Shown here in pieces: positions 22,418 to 25,853 of a stretch of DNA of 25,853 nt (positions within the stretch are counted from its first letter, which is position 1; the number at the start of each line of letters is the position of its first letter). The stretch covers positions 1 through 25,853 of the forward strand of contig JBLHMP010000059.1 in the NCBI GenBank assembly GCA_047623555.1, written 5' to 3'. The notes beneath the pieces were generated by a model. The model ran no database searches, was not told the origin of the DNA, and saw only the letters and a list, made by a program, of their open reading frames with translations. Origin of the DNA: NORP181 sp047623555 (GTDB lineage Bacteria; Pseudomonadota; Alphaproteobacteria; Rhodobacterales; Rhodobacteraceae). The position numbers and the translations under genes are program-made.

Positions 22418-23431
22418 TTACATTGTCGGAACGTAGGAGGAATCAACCAGTGTTTCCATGGTGATACCGTCCTTGATCAGCTTTTCGGATTTGAACCAGC
22501 TTAGCTGATCATTGATCGAATCCATGTTCAGCGCGGCGTTTTTGTTGATCCGCATTGCCCCATTGATGATTGAGCCACGTGCCTTTTCATACGGGCGATC
22601 CGCGTAGACATAGATATGGATCAGCTTGACCATTTCCTCAGACGCCTCGTCTCCGGCGGTTTTATCCACCAATGCGGCGTTGAAATCATCCGCCCCACGC
22701 GAGAACGCCCGCAGGAAGGCCTCGGATTTGGCGCGTTCATTGGCGGCGTTATTGGCCGAGGTGAACACCGTGGTGACCTGATAGTTCGGGATATAATCGG
22801 CGACATTGCCGATGATTTTGACAGCACCACCCCCCGCAAGCGCCTTGGCGATATGCGGCACAATTGACCAGGCATCCACCTGTCCCGATTTCAAGGCACC
22901 AATGATCGCGCCAACCTTTTGCAGCGGCTTAAAGCTGACTGTCGCGCCCTCGGCTGTGCTAATTTTTGACCCCATATAATGGAACGACGACCCGGCCTGC
23001 GTGATCCCAAATTTCTTACCGTCCAGCATCGCCGGGCTGGTCAGGCCAGCATCATAGGCGGCGTTTGACGCAAGGATCAGTTGGCCATCAATGCCGGGCT
23101 CTTCGCTCAGCGCGCCACCAATAACCTTGGTTGCACCTTTTTCGGCCAGACTGATCAGGCCACCGGAAATCGCCGTGACGGCATAATCGGCATCGCCTGA
23201 CGCAATGGCCACGGCCATCGGTTGCGCCGCCTGAAAGAATTTGAATTCAACGTCCAGACCTTCGTCCGCGAAATAACCGCGCTCGTAGGCGACAAAGCTG
23301 GCGGCATGGCTGGTGAACCGCAGCGCACCCACTGTCATCTTTGTATTGGCCAGCGCCGGGCTACCCAGTAATGGCAGCACAGCAGCGCCCCCAACAAGGC
23401 CAAGCGCCCCGCGACGTGTAAGATCGATCAT
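22418..23431 (-). CDS. ABC transporter substrate-binding protein, Tat-exported, NMT1/SsuA-like
   Basis: The gene encodes 337 residues with a twin-arginine signal (LTRRGALGLVGG at 4-15, cleavage after PALA near residue 28), so the protein folds in the cytoplasm before export to the periplasm. The mature part has the NMT1/THI5-SsuA pattern: YERGYFADEGLDVEFKFF early, then the GDADYAV and KFGITQAGSSFHYMG segments. It captures the substrate for the adjacent ATPase and permease. It follows the GntR/FCD gene by 80 bases on the same strand. The substrate is not determined; anionic sulfur or nitrogen compounds, aromatic carboxylates or pyrimidines are all handled by relatives. Confidence 0.9.
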   Translation of the reverse strand: MIDLTRRGALGLVGGAAVLPLLGSPALANTKMTVGALRFTSHAASFVAYERGYFADEGLDVEFKFFQAAQPMAVAIASGDADYAVTAISGGLISLAEKGATKVIGGALSEEPGIDGQLILASNAAYDAGLTSPAMLDGKKFGITQAGSSFHYMGSKISTAEGATVSFKPLQKVGAIIGALKSGQVDAWSIVPHIAKALAGGGAVKIIGNVADYIPNYQVTTVFTSANNAANERAKSEAFLRAFSRGADDFNAALVDKTAGDEASEEMVKLIHIYVYADRPYEKARGSIINGAMRINKNAALNMDSINDQLSWFKSEKLIKDGITMETLVDSSYVPTM

Positions 23432-23511
23432 TTTGTATTCTCCCAGAAGTTTGTTAATGTTTTGTCATCACGTTATGGCGAAAAATGCGGTGGCTGCACT
23501 TGCTTACGTCA

Positions 23512-24159
23512 TTAGCTGGTCAACATCCGCAACCCTTGCGTCACGTCCGACCGCACCGCCAATCGCAACCCCGGTTCATCGCCGGCCTTTAGTGCGGCAA
23601 TCATCAAACGGTGGAAATGCGGCGGCTCGGTCCGGCGCAAACGGCCATAAAGCACCCGCATGGTTGGCCCCAATTGCAGCCATACCGTTTCGGCCATCGC
23701 CAGCATCGCCGGGGCCTGCGCGCGCAAATAGAGCGTGCGGTGAAAATCCAGATTGGTGCGGATATAGCCAACCGCATCCTGATTGGTGATCATTTCCGAA
23801 ATTTTGGCATTGATCCCCTGCAACCGGTCAATTAGCGCCATATGCGCCCGTGGCAGCGCACGACTGGCCAATTCAACCTCGATCAGACTCCGCAGAACGG
23901 CCAGCTCTTCGAGCCGCTCGTTGCTAAGTTCCGGTGTCGACACCCGACCCGATTTGGACTGAAACAACGCGCCTTCGGCCACCAAACGGCGAACAGATTC
24001 GCGCGCCGGGGTCATCGACACGCCGTATTCCTTGCCGATACCGCGCAATGTCAGCGCATGTCCGGGGGCGATTTCGCCGTGCATGATACGGATACGCAAG
24101 GCGCGATAGACACGATCATGCGCGGCGGGGGGTATTTCGGGTTGGCGGGAAATCAACAT
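23512..24159 (-). CDS. GntR family regulator with FCD domain (FadR subfamily)
   Basis: The gene encodes 215 residues with an N-terminal winged helix (about 10-75, including GIGKEYGVSMTPARESVRRLVAEG) and a C-terminal all-helical FCD domain (about 85-210) with the DFHRTLYLRA metal/ligand segment. Such repressors bind a carboxylate metabolite. It sits just upstream of, and on the same strand as, the ABC importer genes, so it probably controls them. The ATG at 24157-24159 is chosen, but no convincing ribosome site precedes it; an in-frame GTG at 24175-24177, inside the TGTGATCACA palindrome, would add six residues. Confidence 0.9.
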   Translation of the reverse strand: MLISRQPEIPPAAHDRVYRALRIRIMHGEIAPGHALTLRGIGKEYGVSMTPARESVRRLVAEGALFQSKSGRVSTPELSNERLEELAVLRSLIEVELASRALPRAHMALIDRLQGINAKISEMITNQDAVGYIRTNLDFHRTLYLRAQAPAMLAMAETVWLQLGPTMRVLYGRLRRTEPPHFHRLMIAALKAGDEPGLRLAVRSDVTQGLRMLTS

Positions 24160-24168
24160 GGGGCATAT

Positions 24169-24178
24169 TGTGATCACA
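24169..24178. promoter_or_regulatory. Perfect 10-bp palindrome at the GntR gene start
   Basis: TGTGATCACA lies 9 bases upstream of the GntR start codon, in the 36-base gap after the metallopeptidase stop. Its position fits autorepression. A partial match, CGTGATGACA, lies upstream of the binding-protein gene near 23465-23474. Confidence 0.35.
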
Positions 24179-24195
24179 TTTGCGGATCAGGTCAA

Positions 24196-24876
24196 CTAGA
24201 ACCGATACCGGTGCAGGCCCGCACCATTGTCGCGCAGCCAGCTCCGCGGTGCCTGATAGGCGCCGTATAACCGCTCAACCACATCCCAGAACGCCTGTGA
24301 ATGGTTCATCTCGGCCAAATGCGCCACTTCGTGCGCGGCCACATAGCGCAACACCTCGGGTGGGGCCAGTATGAGCCGCCAGGAATACATCAACGCGCCC
24401 TCGGCAGAACAAGACCCCCATCGGGACCGCGTGTCGCGCACAGTGATTCGCGTATAGTCACGTCCCAGCGCCGTCGCATAGAAATCTGACGCTGCCGCGA
24501 CCTGATTGCGCGCATAGCTGCGCAGCCACGATTGCAGGCTTTTGGCCTCGCTGCCAGCTGGCACAGCAATCTCGTCGTCGCGCAGCAGCACCCGTCGACC
24601 CGGTGCCGCAACGATCCGCCGGTCGCGGCCTTCGATCGAAATGAGCTCGCCAAATGTCATCGTTGCATCCGGTGGCCGGGCGGCTAAATGCCCTCGGATC
24701 CAGCGTTCTTTGCTCTGGGCAAAATCCAGCGCCTCGGTATCGGGCACACCTTTGGGCAGGGTCAGGGTCACCCGTCCGTCCAATTGCGAAATGCGCAAAC
24801 TGATGCGTTTGGCCCGTGCCGAGCGACGCAATAACAGCGCTATGGATGGGGTGCCGGGCAATTGATGGTCGGCCAT
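24196..24876 (-). CDS. YgjP-like (DUF45/M48-type) zinc metallopeptidase-fold protein
   Basis: This 226-residue cytoplasmic protein belongs to the YgjP family. It has the N-terminal beta-rich part (RRSARAKRISLRIS), the conserved SRWGSC (151-156), and the zinc site HEVAH (182-186) with a third ligand His192 in MNHSQAFW. The family fold is that of WLM/SprT-like metalloproteases; E. coli YgjP was reported to have nucleotide phosphohydrolase activity, so the true substrate is open. The ATG at 24874-24876 is preferred to one 13 codons upstream because GGAAGGGA lies about 6 bases before it. It precedes the GntR gene by 36 bases and may share its transcript. Confidence 0.87.
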   Translation of the reverse strand: MADHQLPGTPSIALLLRRSARAKRISLRISQLDGRVTLTLPKGVPDTEALDFAQSKERWIRGHLAARPPDATMTFGELISIEGRDRRIVAAPGRRVLLRDDEIAVPAGSEAKSLQSWLRSYARNQVAAASDFYATALGRDYTRITVRDTRSRWGSCSAEGALMYSWRLILAPPEVLRYVAAHEVAHLAEMNHSQAFWDVVERLYGAYQAPRSWLRDNGAGLHRYRF

Positions 24877-24976
24877 GGGGTCCCTTCCGGCGCTAAAGGC
24901 TTTGACAGTCCCCATGCCTTATGTCAGTTGACCGGAATCGTCGATACGACTCATCAGATAATTAGGGGGATTACAT

Positions 24977-25306
24977 ATGCCCAACGAAGAATGGGGCACC
25001 AAGCGCCTGTGCCCAACCAGTGGCAAACGGTTTTACGACCTGAACAAGAACCCGATCGTCAGCCCCTATACGGGCGAGGTCGTGGAAATAGTAAATGGCA
25101 AAAATCGCGTGATCGCGGCGGATGCCGAAGACGCGGCAACGCTGAAAGCCAAAAAAGAGGCTGATGCGACAGAGGACGTTGTTCTTGAGGACGATGAAGA
25201 TTCCACAGAGGACAATCTGGGGGATGACGTTCTGGACGATGACGATGACGACACTGTCTCGCTTGACGAGATTGCCGATGTTGCATCCGAGGATGACGAT
25301 TCTTAA
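24977..25306 (+). CDS. TIGR02300 (FYDLN acid) family protein
   Basis: This 109-residue protein is typical of Alphaproteobacteria. The N-terminal zinc-ribbon-like head contains KRLCPTSGKRFYDLNKNPIV (9-28) and SPYTGE, with only one cysteine. The C-terminal half is extremely acidic (about half Asp or Glu from residue 63), with DDDDDD near 87-92. The function is unknown; the acidic tail suggests binding to a basic protein or a disordered linker. An AGGGGG site precedes the ATG at 24977. It is a single plus-strand gene, divergent from the YgjP-like gene and followed by a hairpin terminator. Confidence 0.92.
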   Translation: MPNEEWGTKRLCPTSGKRFYDLNKNPIVSPYTGEVVEIVNGKNRVIAADAEDAATLKAKKEADATEDVVLEDDEDSTEDNLGDDVLDDDDDDTVSLDEIADVASEDDDS

Positions 25307-25316
25307 AATCTATTTT

Positions 25317-25352
25317 CACCGGACGGGAATTTTCGCTTGATCCCGCCCGGTG
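25317..25352 (+). terminator. Hairpin after the FYDLN gene
   Basis: CACCGGACGGGA (25317-25328) pairs with TCCCGCCCGGTG (25341-25352) with one mismatch across a 12-base loop, 10 bases after the stop. No clear T-run follows, so the terminator call rests on the stem strength and position. Confidence 0.55.
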
Positions 25353-25428
25353 TAGCGCCTAAAGCGTTCCAGCGTAGTGTCGATATACGTTACTACGCCC
25401 AAGCGCATTACGATTAGTGCACGGTTTT

Positions 25429-25504
25429 GGGGCCTTAGCTCAGCTGGGAGAGCGCCTGCATGGCATGCAGGAGGTCAGGAGTTCGATCCTCCTAGGCTCC
25501 ACCA
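25429..25504 (+). tRNA. tRNA-Ala (anticodon GGC), CCA encoded
   Basis: The 76-base gene folds as a full cloverleaf. The 7-bp acceptor stem pairs GGGGCCT with AGGCTCC (one G-T pair). The D-arm has AGCTCAGCTGGGAGAGC. The anticodon stem CCTGC/GCAGG carries loop ATGGCAT with anticodon GGC at 25462-25464. A 5-base variable loop precedes the T-arm, which carries GTTCGAT. Discriminator A73 and CCA are encoded. It should read GCC and GCT alanine codons. Confidence 0.97.
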
Positions 25505-25650
25505 AAACCCCCTCTTTAAACGAAACAGAATACCACGTTTGGGGCTTCAGCCAATTACCCGCTCTGGGCTGGTAATCGCATTCATACAAGACGTTTGGTA
25601 AAGACTGTCACATGTAATTAGGTAAAAGGCAGATATCGTAGCGAGGGAAA

Positions 25651-25791
25651 ATGTTAGATATTTTTTCGACTGTCCTTTCTCTCCTAGGCTTTGGTCAACG
25701 ATCAGCATTGGCCATCAGTGAAAAGCGCGTTGAAGCAAGTCGGCTGAATTCAGAGTTCGAGCTCTTGCTGTTGATACGCATGCAAACTTGA
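25651..25791 (+). CDS. Small open frame running into an insertion sequence
   Basis: A 46-codon frame starts at an ATG preceded by GAGGGAAA. The N-terminus is hydrophobic (LDIFSTVLSLLGFG, 2-15), followed by a charged helical part (about 21-38) and a leucine-rich stretch. The last three codons and the stop fall in sequence that looks like the end of an IS21-type element starting near 25781, so this is probably the 5' part of a gene cut by insertion. I do not recognise the product; a short membrane-anchored protein is a fair description. It may be a chance frame. Confidence 0.35.
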   Translation: MLDIFSTVLSLLGFGQRSALAISEKRVEASRLNSEFELLLLIRMQT

Positions 25792-25853
25792 CCCCCTAAG
25801 CGGGGAAATCGGCGTCTAAAATTGCCCCCCCCCTGTAGTTGAGCCAGCATCAG
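25781..25853. mobile_element. Probable terminus of an IS21-family insertion sequence
   Basis: From TGCAAACTTGACCCCC onward the sequence has the look of IS21-type ends: a TG start, the repeated theme (AA)NTTGACCCCC, then CGGCGTCTAAAATTGCCCCCC, and a CCCC-TAAGC-GGGG inverted repeat between. IS21 elements carry such repeated transposase-binding sites inside each end. No transposase coding sequence (istA/istB) is yet visible because the window stops after 73 bases, so the family call is tentative and rests on the pattern alone. Confidence 0.5.

Noticed and set aside
25681..25690. CTCCTAGGCT repeated from the 3' end of tRNA-Ala (25489-25498), as a possible attachment-site pair
   Set aside because: Only ten bases match, the match ends before the CCA region, and no integrase gene is visible.
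1..25853. CRISPR arrays, rRNA genes, toxin-antitoxin pairs, phage genes
   Set aside because: No regularly spaced repeats, rRNA motifs, toxin-antitoxin gene pairs or structural phage genes were seen on either strand.

Overview
The window looks like a stretch of chromosome from a marine Rhodobacterales bacterium (Roseobacter group, Alphaproteobacteria). The evidence is a Rhodobacter-type L-malyl-CoA/beta-methylmalyl-CoA lyase, the alphaproteobacterial FYDLN_acid protein (TIGR02300), a HemP-type hemin uptake protein, and dispersed GCCTCCGGCGG... gene-end repeats of a kind I recall as common in this order. Base composition and codon use look moderately GC-rich and even. The only sign of a mobile element is at the extreme right edge. 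All calls come from reading the sequence and recalled family knowledge; no searches were run.

Left part (1-6515, nearly all on the minus strand). A truncated hemP overlaps a 53-residue gene, and two copies of a CTGAGT-N3-WTAGTC motif lie upstream of the pair. Next come an exported DUF3179 protein, a gene-poor stretch of about 650 bases and an exported HAD-type phosphatase. A glutamine-synthetase-like ligase and a Rieske oxygenase are directly abutted. A near-perfect 16-bp palindrome separates the Rieske gene from a divergent MFS transporter (6516-7697). The ligase, oxygenase and transporter look like one small catabolic module.

Core block (7700-11400). rpmI-rplT with a terminator, a small two-helix membrane protein and pyk lie on the minus strand. 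An N-formylglutamate amidohydrolase-like gene and a DUF1244 gene follow on the plus strand.

Central metabolic block (11400-17000). A CaiB/BaiF CoA-transferase gene is broken by one frameshift. It is followed by a minus-strand set that reads dgcN (DUF1611, D-glutamate N-acetyltransferase), dgcA (enolase-superfamily epimerase/racemase), then a D-amino-acid aminotransferase. Together these could turn D-amino acids, and the D-glutamate formed from them, back into the L-series. The malyl-CoA lyase gene follows on the plus strand.

Right part (17000-25853). It holds a divergent Lrp/AsnC regulator and LysE exporter, an AraC-GyrI regulator with a stand-alone GyrI-like protein, and accA. Next is an ABC importer of the NitT/TauT type (permease, ATPase, Tat-exported binding protein) with an upstream GntR/FCD regulator. 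A YgjP-like metallopeptidase, the FYDLN protein and tRNA-Ala(GGC) follow. The window ends in what looks like the terminal region of an IS21-type insertion sequence, which cuts into a small open frame.
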